NCBI RefSeq assembly: GCF_040784935.1
Contig: NZ_CP160680.1
Location: 558,001-622,000, forward strand
DNA: 64,000 nucleotides
Reading direction: 5' to 3'
Origin: Lewinella sp. LCG006
Lineage (GTDB): Bacteria > Bacteroidota > Bacteroidia > Chitinophagales > Saprospiraceae
Shown here: positions 55,406-63,518 of the stretch, in pieces
How the letters are laid out: each line of letters opens with the position of its first letter
How positions within the stretch are numbered: position 1 is the first letter of the stretch
Notes under the pieces: generated by a model
The model's database searches: none
What the model was told of the DNA's origin: nothing
Seen by the model: the letters and a program-made list of their open reading frames with translations, nothing else
Made by a program: the position numbers and the translations under genes

Positions 55406-57442
55406 TTAGGAGACCTTCCAGAACCTCAACACCAGCACTTCCAGCGCCAGCCAAATGAGGGCTAAAATCAGGCACCAACGCCACAGGACAATCCCCTGGC
55501 TGCGCTCCTCAATTTCCGACGAGATCGCATTATCATCGGCCGTATCAATCAGATCTACGCGCTCCCCCAATTGGGCGCTCAGGTCATCCGCATTGTAATA
55601 ATCGAGAGCTGATTCTTGTCGGCTGTAATTGAAAGCAAAATGGTCCAGCGGGTTTTCCGGGTTGAGGAAAAGTTCGTAAAAACCCGCTTCCGAAAGTTGC
55701 TCGTCGATACTCAAAAAGACTTTAGTGCCTACGATTCTTTGCTCCGGAATAAACTCTTCGCCGCTGCCGCGCATTTTGTAGACCAGTTCTCCACCAGCAT
55801 TTACCTGATGGATGGTCTCCACCACGTCGTCGACACCGATGGTATAAGCCAGTGGGCGGGCGGTACCCGCTGAGATGGCTATCTTATAGAGCATGGGCAC
55901 AAAAATTTCCGCATTCTGCACCAGGTCATTTGTGCTTTCATCGATGGGGCTGGCCAAGAGGTAAAGGTGCCCCAAGCCGGAACGATATTTAGCCAGGTAA
56001 GTGGATCCATCGCGGTAACTCATCAGCACTTCTTCCTGGCGGCCGCCGAAGCTCGTCAGCGGGAAATTTCCCTGGGTAGTCGGCAAGCGCAAACTGGCCG
56101 AACGGTTCTCGAAGACATCATTGAAGACAAACTCTTCGGTATTGATGGTACCAACGGTGCGTGGTGTTTCGTCGAATTCGCGAAGCTCGTTGGCCGGAAA
56201 AGGCGTCAGAAAGCTACGGTAACTGCCCAATTCGGCGTTACGAGCCGGAAAAACCAGGAGGTTCCCTCCTTGTTGGGCGTAAGCCTGTAACTCGTTGGCC
56301 AAGCCACTGGAAATGCTAGGCAGACCTTCCATGATGATCATCTGGTAGGTGCTCAGGCTGCTGTAGTCGATCGCTTGACTGGAACGAAAATCGGCTGCAA
56401 AAATGCCCAAGCCTTCCAGTGCGGCACGCAGAAAACGGTTGTTGGCACCAGGGGCGAGCACCAGCACTTTTATCTTTTCAGCTACGCGAAAACTGAGGTG
56501 GTATTGGTCATCAAACTGCACCGGGTAATCGGTAATACTAAGGGTTACATCCTGCCACCCCGGCTGATTGATATTGATATTCACAGAATCTACCAAGGTG
56601 CTCCGCGCTGGAATACTCAGTACCCCTTCCGGTTTTTCCTGCCCATTGTAGCGAACGCTGAGCCGGACATTATCCAGGTCTTCGTCGCTGTAATTTTTGA
56701 TCCGCACCAAGAGGCGATTGTTCTGATTGAGCAGTGGCACGGGGGCTTCGAACCAGGCGGAATCCAGGCCCACATTTCTTTCCTGGACGGTCTGTAGAGG
56801 TACCAAGGTCAGGTCTACCGTACTATCCTGCCATTCCTCCAGGTCGGTGATATTTTTTTGAAAATCAGAGATCAGATAGATGGCCTGGTTGTCGTTTTGA
56901 CCAAGATTAAGTGCTTGTTGCTGACGCGCTGTCACGGTTGACAAGTTGCGTACTGCGGGGCCGATGGTAATTTCATCAATCAAGGCCAGTGCTTCCTCTT
57001 GCCCTACCAGTCGCTGATTGCGGCCCGCAAAGTCGTTGCTCAAGATCTGGAAACGGTCCTCCACATTAAAAGCCCTTACTACATCGCGGGCCCGTTGCTT
57101 TGCTTTTTCAAGCAAAGGCACATCCTGGCTCAGCGCACTCATACTGAAGGAATTGTCTACAAAAACGCTGACGGATTTGGCTCCCGTTTTTACCTCCTGG
57201 TTTTGAGGAATAAAAGGTTGAGCAAAAGCAAATACTAGAAACGCGAGGGCCAATAATCGCAAGGCCAGCACCAGCAGGTTACGCAAGCGCGAGCGCATAC
57301 TGGTCTCTTCTTTCACCTCTTTGAGAAACTTCACATTGGTGAAAAGCACGCGCTTAAAGCGCCGAAAATAGAAAAGGTGAATGATGATTGGGATCGCTAA
57401 AGCCAGTAGCGCCCATAAAAATGTCGGATATATAAATTGCAT
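55406..57442 (-). CDS. BatA-type VWA-domain membrane protein
   Basis: A 678-residue protein. It starts with the BatA N-terminal domain ('FIYPTFLWALLALAIPIIIH ... FTNVKFLKEV') with two helices, then a von Willebrand A-like domain at about 88-200 whose MIDAS-like motif is 'VFVDNSFSMS', and a long periplasmic part before a closing transmembrane helix (about 654-672). Bacteroidota Bat proteins form operons with MoxR ATPases and have been tied to aerotolerance or envelope stress; here no MoxR gene is adjacent and only the GT-C-like gene follows. The function is therefore open. Confidence 0.9.
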   Translation of the reverse strand: MQFIYPTFLWALLALAIPIIIHLFYFRRFKRVLFTNVKFLKEVKEETSMRSRLRNLLVLALRLLALAFLVFAFAQPFIPQNQEVKTGAKSVSVFVDNSFSMSALSQDVPLLEKAKQRARDVVRAFNVEDRFQILSNDFAGRNQRLVGQEEALALIDEITIGPAVRNLSTVTARQQQALNLGQNDNQAIYLISDFQKNITDLEEWQDSTVDLTLVPLQTVQERNVGLDSAWFEAPVPLLNQNNRLLVRIKNYSDEDLDNVRLSVRYNGQEKPEGVLSIPARSTLVDSVNININQPGWQDVTLSITDYPVQFDDQYHLSFRVAEKIKVLVLAPGANNRFLRAALEGLGIFAADFRSSQAIDYSSLSTYQMIIMEGLPSISSGLANELQAYAQQGGNLLVFPARNAELGSYRSFLTPFPANELREFDETPRTVGTINTEEFVFNDVFENRSASLRLPTTQGNFPLTSFGGRQEEVLMSYRDGSTYLAKYRSGLGHLYLLASPIDESTNDLVQNAEIFVPMLYKIAISAGTARPLAYTIGVDDVVETIHQVNAGGELVYKMRGSGEEFIPEQRIVGTKVFLSIDEQLSEAGFYELFLNPENPLDHFAFNYSRQESALDYYNADDLSAQLGERVDLIDTADDNAISSEIEERSQGIVLWRWCLILALIWLALEVLVLRFWKVS

Positions 57443-57579
57443 AAAATTTGCTTTGGGGCCTTCTGGTGCTATACTTCAATATCAACCTAAACGTAACAAT
57501 CATCCCCACAGTTTCCAGAAGGCTAGCAAAGGTAAGAAAAGTAAGAGGAAAGCGGCCATGCATCCTACCCCTTTATCAT
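57443..57579. other. Short intergenic gap
   Basis: Between the BatA-like and D-threonine aldolase-like genes on the same strand. I see no promoter box or terminator in it. Confidence 0.4.
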
Positions 57580-58680
57580 TTACAAACGCGCTATCCATTC
57601 CCCTTCCAGTGTTAAGTAACGCTTCATGGCATTGGCTGCCATACAGGAATGCACGGGTAAGATCATCACTATGTCGCCAACCTGGTATTGAACCAGTTCT
57701 TCCGGCGGGGCCACAAGTACGCCGTGTTCCTGCGACAAGCTGCGCAGGTACATACCCGGTATCACTTCGCCCCAACCGCTAGCAGTTTGCCGGACGACTC
57801 GCCCGAAGACCGTTCCTTCGGGTTCGCCCTCCATACGGTCTTTTGAAAAGTGTACCCCTCCTCCGTAGACGACCAACTCATTGCGCTCAGGATGCAGCGC
57901 CACTACCGGGCAGGCCAGTGCTACTGCGATCTCATCTGTGGTATTGGAGCCAATACGCGCTTGGGTAAGGTCATAGAAAACAAAGTTGCCGGGGCGGATT
58001 TCATCGATGCCCGTAAAATCTTCGGCAACACTACAGCCGGGCGTATCTCCCAAAGAAACCATCAAGTCAGGAAAGAGGGATTGGTACCGCTTTTTCAATG
58101 CTATCATGGTCAGGCGGCTCTGTTCGTGAATCGCCAAAATTGCGGCTACCGATCGGCAGCCATAAGTATGTCCCGCATGCGCAAGAAAGCCCTTGAACTG
58201 CAAATTCGGGGATGCCGCCAAAGCCAGCAGCTCATTTATCTTACGATCGTTATCAGGAAGAAGCCCGGTACGACCATAGCCAACATCTATTTTAATAAAA
58301 TAACCTACTGGCGACGTCAAATGCGCTTTCAGAAAAGACAGACTCTGCGTATCCTCTACCAAAATGTTCAAACGAATCTTGCTGGCTAATAGGTTGATAC
58401 GATCCATCTCTAAGATATTGACGGGAAAAGCCACCGTGATATCATCCCATTCGGCGGAAAAATAAGCTGCCATTTGCAAAGAAGAAACCGTGATCCCGCT
58501 TACTCCTTCTTCCCGCAACCAGCGACCGATCATCAATGATTGGTGAGTCTTAAAGTGAGGACGAAAAAAAACACCCGCACGGGCTGCTTTCTCGCTCATC
58601 TTGCGAATGTTTGCTCGGCAGCGATGCTCGTCGAGTAAGAGTGTGGGGACTGTGATTGTTGCCGTTCCTGGTAATTTCAT
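57580..58680 (-). CDS. D-threonine aldolase/D-serine dehydratase-like PLP enzyme
   Basis: A 366-residue PLP enzyme of fold type III (alanine racemase-like N-terminal barrel). The start is the ATG inside a frame that begins with GTG. PLP lysine sits in 'FFRPHFKTHQSLMIG'; 'IKIDVGYGRTGL', 'GFLAHAGHTYG' and 'EIRPGNFVFYDLTQARIG' match the family. The C-terminal metal site is 'PVHSCMAAN' (His and Cys). Members cleave D-threonine/D-3-hydroxyamino acids or dehydrate D-serine; the exact reaction is undecided. It is divergent from queE with 67 bp between starts. Confidence 0.9.
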   Translation of the reverse strand: MKLPGTATITVPTLLLDEHRCRANIRKMSEKAARAGVFFRPHFKTHQSLMIGRWLREEGVSGITVSSLQMAAYFSAEWDDITVAFPVNILEMDRINLLASKIRLNILVEDTQSLSFLKAHLTSPVGYFIKIDVGYGRTGLLPDNDRKINELLALAASPNLQFKGFLAHAGHTYGCRSVAAILAIHEQSRLTMIALKKRYQSLFPDLMVSLGDTPGCSVAEDFTGIDEIRPGNFVFYDLTQARIGSNTTDEIAVALACPVVALHPERNELVVYGGGVHFSKDRMEGEPEGTVFGRVVRQTASGWGEVIPGMYLRSLSQEHGVLVAPPEELVQYQVGDIVMILPVHSCMAANAMKRYLTLEGEWIARL

Positions 58681-58735
58681 CTTATTTTCATTGCTTATCC
58701 TTGCCACAAAATAAGGCCGCGATTTTATAAATCCC

Positions 58736-58743
58736 TACCTTTG
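58736..58743 (+). promoter_or_regulatory. -7 box directly before queE (possible leaderless start)
   Basis: TACCTTTG lies four bases before the ATG. If used, transcription would begin at or near the start codon. No -33 TTG at standard spacing. Confidence 0.4.
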
Positions 58744-58747
58744 CAAA

Positions 58748-59377
58748 ATGGAATTGTACAAGATCAAAGAGATATACTATACCCTTCAGGGTGAGGGTGC
58801 CCAGACGGGTCGGCCAGCGGTATTTTGTCGCTTTACGGGGTGCAACCTGTGGAGTGGTCGGGAAGAAGATCGCCACAAAGCGATCTGCCAGTTTTGTGAT
58901 ACCGACTTCTGGGGTACCGATGGCATGAATGGTGGGCGTTATGCTGCGACCGAGCTAGCCGCCAAGGTGGCCAGCCTCTGGCCTGGTGGTGGGCAACCCT
59001 ACGTCGTTTGTACTGGTGGAGAACCGCTATTGCAACTCGATGAACCCCTGATCGAAGCTTTCCACACCTGCGGCTTTGAGGTGGCCGTAGAAACCAATGG
59101 TACCCAACCCGCACCAGCAGGCCTGGACTGGATTTGTGTGAGCCCCAAGGCAGGTGCGGATATCGTGCTTACCCAGGGGCATGAACTTAAGCTCGTCTAC
59201 CCTCAAAAAGGAGCGGAACCCGAGCGCTACCAAGATCTTGCTTTTAACCATTTTTTCCTCCAGCCGATGGATTCCCCGCAGCAGGCAGAAAACATTGAGG
59301 CAACGGTCGCCTACTGCCTGGCTCATCCACAGTGGCGGATGAGTTTGCAAACGCATAAGGTGCTAAATATCGATTAG
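58748..59377 (+). CDS. queE: 7-carboxy-7-deazaguanine synthase
   Basis: A 209-residue radical SAM enzyme that turns 6-carboxytetrahydropterin into 7-carboxy-7-deazaguanine in queuosine biosynthesis. The N-terminus 'YKIKEIYYTLQGEGAQTGRP' is diagnostic. The [4Fe-4S] cysteines are C32, C47 and C50, giving a CX14CX2C spacing instead of the standard radical SAM CX3CX2C, as known for some QueE enzymes. 'VVCTGGEPLLQLD' binds SAM and 'VETNGTQPAP' and 'VSPKAG' are conserved. It is monocistronic here; other queuosine genes must be elsewhere, apart from the mannosyltransferase homologue at 44485. Confidence 0.95.
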   Translation: MELYKIKEIYYTLQGEGAQTGRPAVFCRFTGCNLWSGREEDRHKAICQFCDTDFWGTDGMNGGRYAATELAAKVASLWPGGGQPYVVCTGGEPLLQLDEPLIEAFHTCGFEVAVETNGTQPAPAGLDWICVSPKAGADIVLTQGHELKLVYPQKGAEPERYQDLAFNHFFLQPMDSPQQAENIEATVAYCLAHPQWRMSLQTHKVLNID

Positions 59378-59402
59378 TAGACAAAATGGTTTGTATCGCG
59401 CG

Positions 59403-59435
59403 GACCTGCCTGCCAGCAAGCTGGCCTTGCAGGCA
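59403..59435. repeat. REP-like palindromic repeat, copy 2
   Basis: Identical over 33 bp to 39728-39760 and followed by GGGGCGCAGAG (compare GGGACGCAGAGG after copy 1). It lies between queE and the HExxH protein gene. Confidence 0.7.
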
Positions 59436-59530
59436 GGGGCGCAGAGAGGTTTTTTCAAGTGCGTCTCAAGTAGTTATGTTTTGCTTCAATCATTCAACTA
59501 CACATTTATAAACAGCCTTAGCTTTCATTC

Positions 59531-60208
59531 ATGTTAAGCACCAAACTATCTACCGCCTACCTTCGTCTTCAGCACGCTATCCGCTGGTTGCCACTGCGGG
59601 TCAAGCGGCTGGGACGGCACGTGCTGCGCTTTTGCTGGTCGGATATCAACTGGTGGGTAGAGGTCTTTTACTACCTGCTCGATGTATTGGCTATTCCTGA
59701 GTTGTACGAGACCTTGCAGGACATTATCAAGTGGCGAAGTAGGCCTCTTTCGGATGCGGAGCGCGTGTTGCTGTATCCTGTTTTCGGCGAAAGCCTGGAT
59801 TATGATCGCGTCCGGATTGATGAGCATGCTTATCTGGGGCCACCGCAGTGGAAAATTTGCTACGTCAGCTTTTACACTATCAATGCCTGGGGCCGTATGG
59901 GGCCGGCATTACTCATTCACGAGATGGTACACGTGTGGCAATTTCAGTATTGGGGCAGTGTTTATATCCCTCGCGCCCTACGTGCCCAGTACAGCAAAGA
60001 AGGTTACAACTACGGCGGAGCACCGCGCGTAGCCAATTGGGCCAGGCAACAAGCACGTCTGGAAGATTTCAATCCCGAACAGCAGGCCGACCTCATTGCC
60101 GACTTCTGGCGTATACAACAAGGTTATCCTACGCACTGGGGGCCAGCAGGGCCGGCAGATTTGCCTTATTACGCTTATTTTGCGGAGCAGTTGCAAACTG
60201 CAAAATGA
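59531..60208 (+). CDS. Unknown protein with HExxH metal-binding motif
   Basis: A 225-residue protein that I cannot assign. It has no signal peptide; an early hydrophobic patch 'WWVEVFYYLLDVLAIPELYE' may be membrane-associated. The centre has 'LLIHEMVHVWQFQYWGSVYI', a gluzincin-like HExxH within a context (HEMVHVWQ) shared by DUF4157-type and Vgr-associated putative peptidases. A third metal ligand could be in 'NPEQQADLIADFW', where E or D follows about 57 residues later. The neighbourhood (queE, corA) is unrelated, so its role is open. Confidence 0.7.
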   Translation: MLSTKLSTAYLRLQHAIRWLPLRVKRLGRHVLRFCWSDINWWVEVFYYLLDVLAIPELYETLQDIIKWRSRPLSDAERVLLYPVFGESLDYDRVRIDEHAYLGPPQWKICYVSFYTINAWGRMGPALLIHEMVHVWQFQYWGSVYIPRALRAQYSKEGYNYGGAPRVANWARQQARLEDFNPEQQADLIADFWRIQQGYPTHWGPAGPADLPYYAYFAEQLQTAK

Positions 60209-60377
60209 TTCTCTGACCTGTTTTGTGTTTTGAATCCATCGCAAAGCGAAAATAACGCTCCTCACCAGGGGCTTAACATTTTCACTTTAGCTTGACTACT
60301 AAAAATGTCAGAGAAGGAGGAAAATTAGGGAGCCGGGTATTTTTATCGTAGATTTACACCTGCTGAAAAAAGCCCTT

Positions 60378-61325
60378 ATGATCCGTTACTTAATCAAGGA
60401 AGATGGTCGCTTACGTGAGCTCGATGAACCGCAACCAGGTTGCTGGGTCAACATTGAGCCCCCGTTTACGCACGAAGAGTTGGAAGAGGTCGCCTTGCAT
60501 TTTGACTTTCCACTGGACTTCCTGACGGACTCTCTGGATATTGACGAACGCTCGCGTTACGAGCGCGAAGAAGATGTCCGACTAATTCTTTTGAACACCC
60601 CCGTACTCAACGGTGTGAAAGAAGACAATGACGCCATATACATCACTGTCCCGGTAGGTATTATCCTCATTCCTGACTACCTGCTCACTATTTCGTCTTT
60701 TGAAAACCCCGTTTTGCAGTTGTTTCTCGACAATAAGATCAAGCACTTCAACCCCAGCGATGAGTCGGCCTTTGTTTTACAGATCATGGAACAAAACGTC
60801 TACCGTTTCCTGACCTGTCTGAAGAAGCTCAACCTGCGCCGCAACATGATCGAGAAAGAGCTCTATGATTCCAGCCAGAATAAGCAACTGGTAGAATTAT
60901 TGAGCATCGAAAAATCACTGGTGTATTTCATGAATTCCCTCAGCGCCAACGAATTGCTGAAGATGAAAATGAAGCGCATGGATTTTCTCCAAATCAGAAA
61001 CAACGAAGACAAAACCGATCTTTTCGAGGATATCATTATCGACAATAGTCAGGCCCTGGAAATGGCCAACGTTTATACCAACATCCTCAACGGTACGATG
61101 GATGCCTATGGTAGCATCATTTCGAACAACTTGAACCTCACCATTCGTCGCCTGACACTCATCACCATCATCCTGATGGTACCCACCCTTATTGCCAGTT
61201 TTTATGGTATGAACGTACCGCTGCCGGCACAGGAGAGTAGCTATACCAGCCTATTTATCATTGGCTCTTCGGTTGTTTTGAGCCTGTTGGTGGCCTGGTA
61301 TTTTCAGCGAAAGCGGTTGTTTTAG
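60378..61325 (+). CDS. corA: CorA-family magnesium/divalent-metal transporter
   Basis: A 315-residue protein with a large cytosolic N-terminal alpha/beta funnel domain and two C-terminal transmembrane helices. The channel signature is present: 'FYGMNVP' at the end of the first helix, preceded by 'RRLTLITIILMVPTLIASFY' and followed by a second helix and basic tail QRKRLF. It forms a pentameric Mg2+ (or Co2+/Ni2+) channel gated by cytosolic Mg2+. The acidic loop after GMN (LPAQESS) is short. It stands alone; it converges on the histidine kinase gene. Confidence 0.95.
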   Translation: MIRYLIKEDGRLRELDEPQPGCWVNIEPPFTHEELEEVALHFDFPLDFLTDSLDIDERSRYEREEDVRLILLNTPVLNGVKEDNDAIYITVPVGIILIPDYLLTISSFENPVLQLFLDNKIKHFNPSDESAFVLQIMEQNVYRFLTCLKKLNLRRNMIEKELYDSSQNKQLVELLSIEKSLVYFMNSLSANELLKMKMKRMDFLQIRNNEDKTDLFEDIIIDNSQALEMANVYTNILNGTMDAYGSIISNNLNLTIRRLTLITIILMVPTLIASFYGMNVPLPAQESSYTSLFIIGSSVVLSLLVAWYFQRKRLF

Positions 61326-61335
61326 AGGAGAAAAT

Positions 61336-62385
61336 TTAAGCCTTCTCCAACGTAAAGCCAAAAGTAGAACCCAACTCCGCCGTACTCCGTACATTGATGG
61401 TCTGCTTGTGGGCTTCCATGATGTGCTTGACGATAGCGAGCCCCAGGCCGGAACCTCCCCGCAGGCGCGAGCGGCTCTTATCGACGCGGTAGAAGCGATC
61501 GAAAACGTGAGGGAGGTGCTCTTTGGGGATACCGATACCATTGTCCGCAACTTCCACCAGGATGTACTTATCCATATCGTAAAAGCCCAACTTGGTGCTT
61601 CCGCCTGTCTTGCCGTATTTGATGGAGTTGTCTACTAGATTGACGAGTACCTGACGGATACTTTCCCGGTCGGCACGGACGCGGAAATTTTGATCTGCGC
61701 CACTTTTAAGTTCCAGTACCAAGTTGCTCTCACGGGCTTTAAATTCCAACTCTTCTAAAACTTCCTGGGTTAATTCCCGAATATCAAAGACCTGCATTTC
61801 CAGGATCAGCTCACCGGTTTCGAGGCGAGAGATGGCACTCAGGTCTTCAACGATCGTATAGAGGCGTTCTACATTTTTTGCGGCCTTTTGCAGGAATTTC
61901 AGGTTGATATTTTCGTCTTCCATTCCCCCATCTAAAAGCGTGTGGAGATAACCTTGAATATTAAAGATGGGTGTTTTCAGCTCGTGGGAAATATCGCCGA
62001 TGAACTTACGCCGGTATTCCGCCCATGATTTGTACTTGGCAATTTCCGCTTCTTGCTGCTCTGCCCAATCGCTGACCTCCTTTTCAACGTCTTCAAGGAT
62101 ATTCGTTTGGACATCGACCGTATGGCTTTTCTCCGACTGTGATACCTTTTGCCGATGTATCGTTTTATAGATCAACTTGATTTTCCGATAGATATAATTC
62201 TTGAGAAAATAGATGGTAACCGCGTAAGAAATGCCGAAGAGGGTAAATGGAAATACCAACCAAATAAGCTGTAGATCAAAAGCGCCTACAGCGAAAAGCG
62301 TAAGCGCAAAGCAAATACTACCCCCAGTTGTAATAATGAAGGCAACAAAAAGCGCAATTTGCTGAGGCGTTGAGTTTTTGAGCAT
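61336..62385 (-). CDS. Sensor histidine kinase (PhoR-like)
   Basis: A 349-residue kinase with two N-terminal helices (about 10-32 and 39-60) and almost no periplasmic loop between them. The cytosolic core has the phosphorylated histidine H134 in 'FIGDISHELKTPIFNIQGYL', N box 'LVNLVDNSIKYGKTGG', 'VADNGIGIPKEHLPHVFDRFYRVD' and 'GGSGLGLAIVKHIME'. It is the PhoR/WalK-like class, and its start lies one base after the regulator's stop, so the pair is translationally linked. The signal is unknown; no Pst transport genes are nearby. Confidence 0.95.
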   Translation of the reverse strand: MLKNSTPQQIALFVAFIITTGGSICFALTLFAVGAFDLQLIWLVFPFTLFGISYAVTIYFLKNYIYRKIKLIYKTIHRQKVSQSEKSHTVDVQTNILEDVEKEVSDWAEQQEAEIAKYKSWAEYRRKFIGDISHELKTPIFNIQGYLHTLLDGGMEDENINLKFLQKAAKNVERLYTIVEDLSAISRLETGELILEMQVFDIRELTQEVLEELEFKARESNLVLELKSGADQNFRVRADRESIRQVLVNLVDNSIKYGKTGGSTKLGFYDMDKYILVEVADNGIGIPKEHLPHVFDRFYRVDKSRSRLRGGSGLGLAIVKHIMEAHKQTINVRSTAELGSTFGFTLEKA

Positions 62386-62386
62386 A

Positions 62387-63070
62387 TTAAAATTCGAACT
62401 TGTAACCGATTCCTTTTATCGTCTTGATGTAATTGTCTCCAATTTTTTCCCGAAGCTTGCGAATGTGTACATCAATGGTACGGTTGCCTACAATGACATC
62501 CGTTCCCCAGACCTTATTAAAAATTTCTTCCCGAGAAAATACCTTACCTGGCTTGGAGACCAGCAAGTTGAGAAGTTCAAATTCCTTTTTAGCCAATTCT
62601 ATTAATTCTTCTCCACGCTGAACTAAGATTCTATCGCGATCAATGGCTAAATCACCAATTTGGATAATATTCTCAATGACTTCCTTGTCGTTGCGCTCCG
62701 ACCTCCGCAACAGTGCGCGGATACGACTCAGGAATACGCGCGGACGAATAGGTTTGGTGATATAATCATCGCCACCTGTTTCGAGTGCTGCAATCTGGGA
62801 GAAGTCTTCCTCTCTTGCCGTAAGGAAAGCAATTACAGTTTGTGCAAATTGCGGCCGCGACCGCAGTACTCTACACACTTCTACCCCATCCATTTTGGGC
62901 ATCATTATGTCGAGGATGATCAGATCGGGATTTTCCCGTTCTGCCATTTGGATACCTGCTTCACCATCCGAAGCTGTCACGACAGAAAATCCTTCTTTCT
63001 CCAGATTATACTGTAAGAATTCGAGGATATCTGGCTCATCGTCAACCACTAAAATCTTTGCCGTTTCCAT
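62387..63070 (-). CDS. OmpR/PhoB-type response regulator
   Basis: A 227-residue regulator. Receiver domain 1-120: acidic pocket D10-D11, phosphoacceptor D54 in 'LIILDIMMPKMDGVEV', T/K signature 'AFLTAREEDF' and 'DDYITKPIRPR'. Winged-helix Trans_reg_C domain 130-227: 'ELIELAKKEFELLNLLVSKP', 'VFSREEIFNKVWGTDVIVGN' and 'RTIDVHIRKLREKIG'. It is the first gene of the operon with the histidine kinase. A -7 box lies 23 bp upstream. Confidence 0.96.
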   Translation of the reverse strand: METAKILVVDDEPDILEFLQYNLEKEGFSVVTASDGEAGIQMAERENPDLIILDIMMPKMDGVEVCRVLRSRPQFAQTVIAFLTAREEDFSQIAALETGGDDYITKPIRPRVFLSRIRALLRRSERNDKEVIENIIQIGDLAIDRDRILVQRGEELIELAKKEFELLNLLVSKPGKVFSREEIFNKVWGTDVIVGNRTIDVHIRKLREKIGDNYIKTIKGIGYKFEF

Positions 63071-63092
63071 TGGGTCTTTGCTGATTCAGTGG

Positions 63093-63100
63093 CAAAAGTA
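63093..63100 (-). promoter_or_regulatory. -7 box for the regulator/kinase operon
   Basis: TACTTTTG on the minus strand fits TAnnTTTG and stands 23 bp before the ATG of the response regulator. The -33 region is weak. Confidence 0.45.
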
Positions 63101-63164
63101 AAGCTTTGCCCCGCTAAAGGGTCGGTTGCTATGTTAAATTATTATTAAACAAGTAATTAGAGTA

Positions 63165-63503
63165 TTAATTATTCGCCTCGGTTTCGATAACCTCAATGTG
63201 TTCCAGGACCTTATTGTAGGTCTCTTCCAGTCGTTTGGGGTCTTTTTGCAACCACTGCATACTGCTGATAAAATCCTCCATGGTGTGGCCTCTCTCTCTC
63301 AAAATCAAGGTGTAATACCTTTTGTAGATGCTATCTTGCGTGATGTAAGGCATTTCTCTCCCTGCAGGTTCCAGGATAAGAGCTTCTGCGATAATCTCCA
63401 TAAGCTGATCGGGGGGAATAGGCGGAGGAGCTTCTTCTTCCTTGTGGCAGGAAAACGAAAGTAAGAGGAGGGTGAAAGCAGATAAAACAAGGCGATTGAT
63501 CAT
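63165..63503 (-). CDS. DUF4296 lipoprotein
   Basis: A 112-residue lipoprotein with signal and lipobox (LLLLSFSC, C19), followed by a proline-rich linker. The remainder matches DUF4296, which occurs across Bacteroidota: 'MEIIAEALILEPAGREMPYI', 'DSIYKRYYTLILRERGHTME' and 'DFISSMQWLQKDPKRLEETY'. No function is known. It begins 15 bp after the SixA-like gene ends, so the two are likely cotranscribed. Confidence 0.88.
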   Translation of the reverse strand: MINRLVLSAFTLLLLSFSCHKEEEAPPPIPPDQLMEIIAEALILEPAGREMPYITQDSIYKRYYTLILRERGHTMEDFISSMQWLQKDPKRLEETYNKVLEHIEVIETEANN

Positions 63504-63518
63504 TAGGTCTATACTGTT

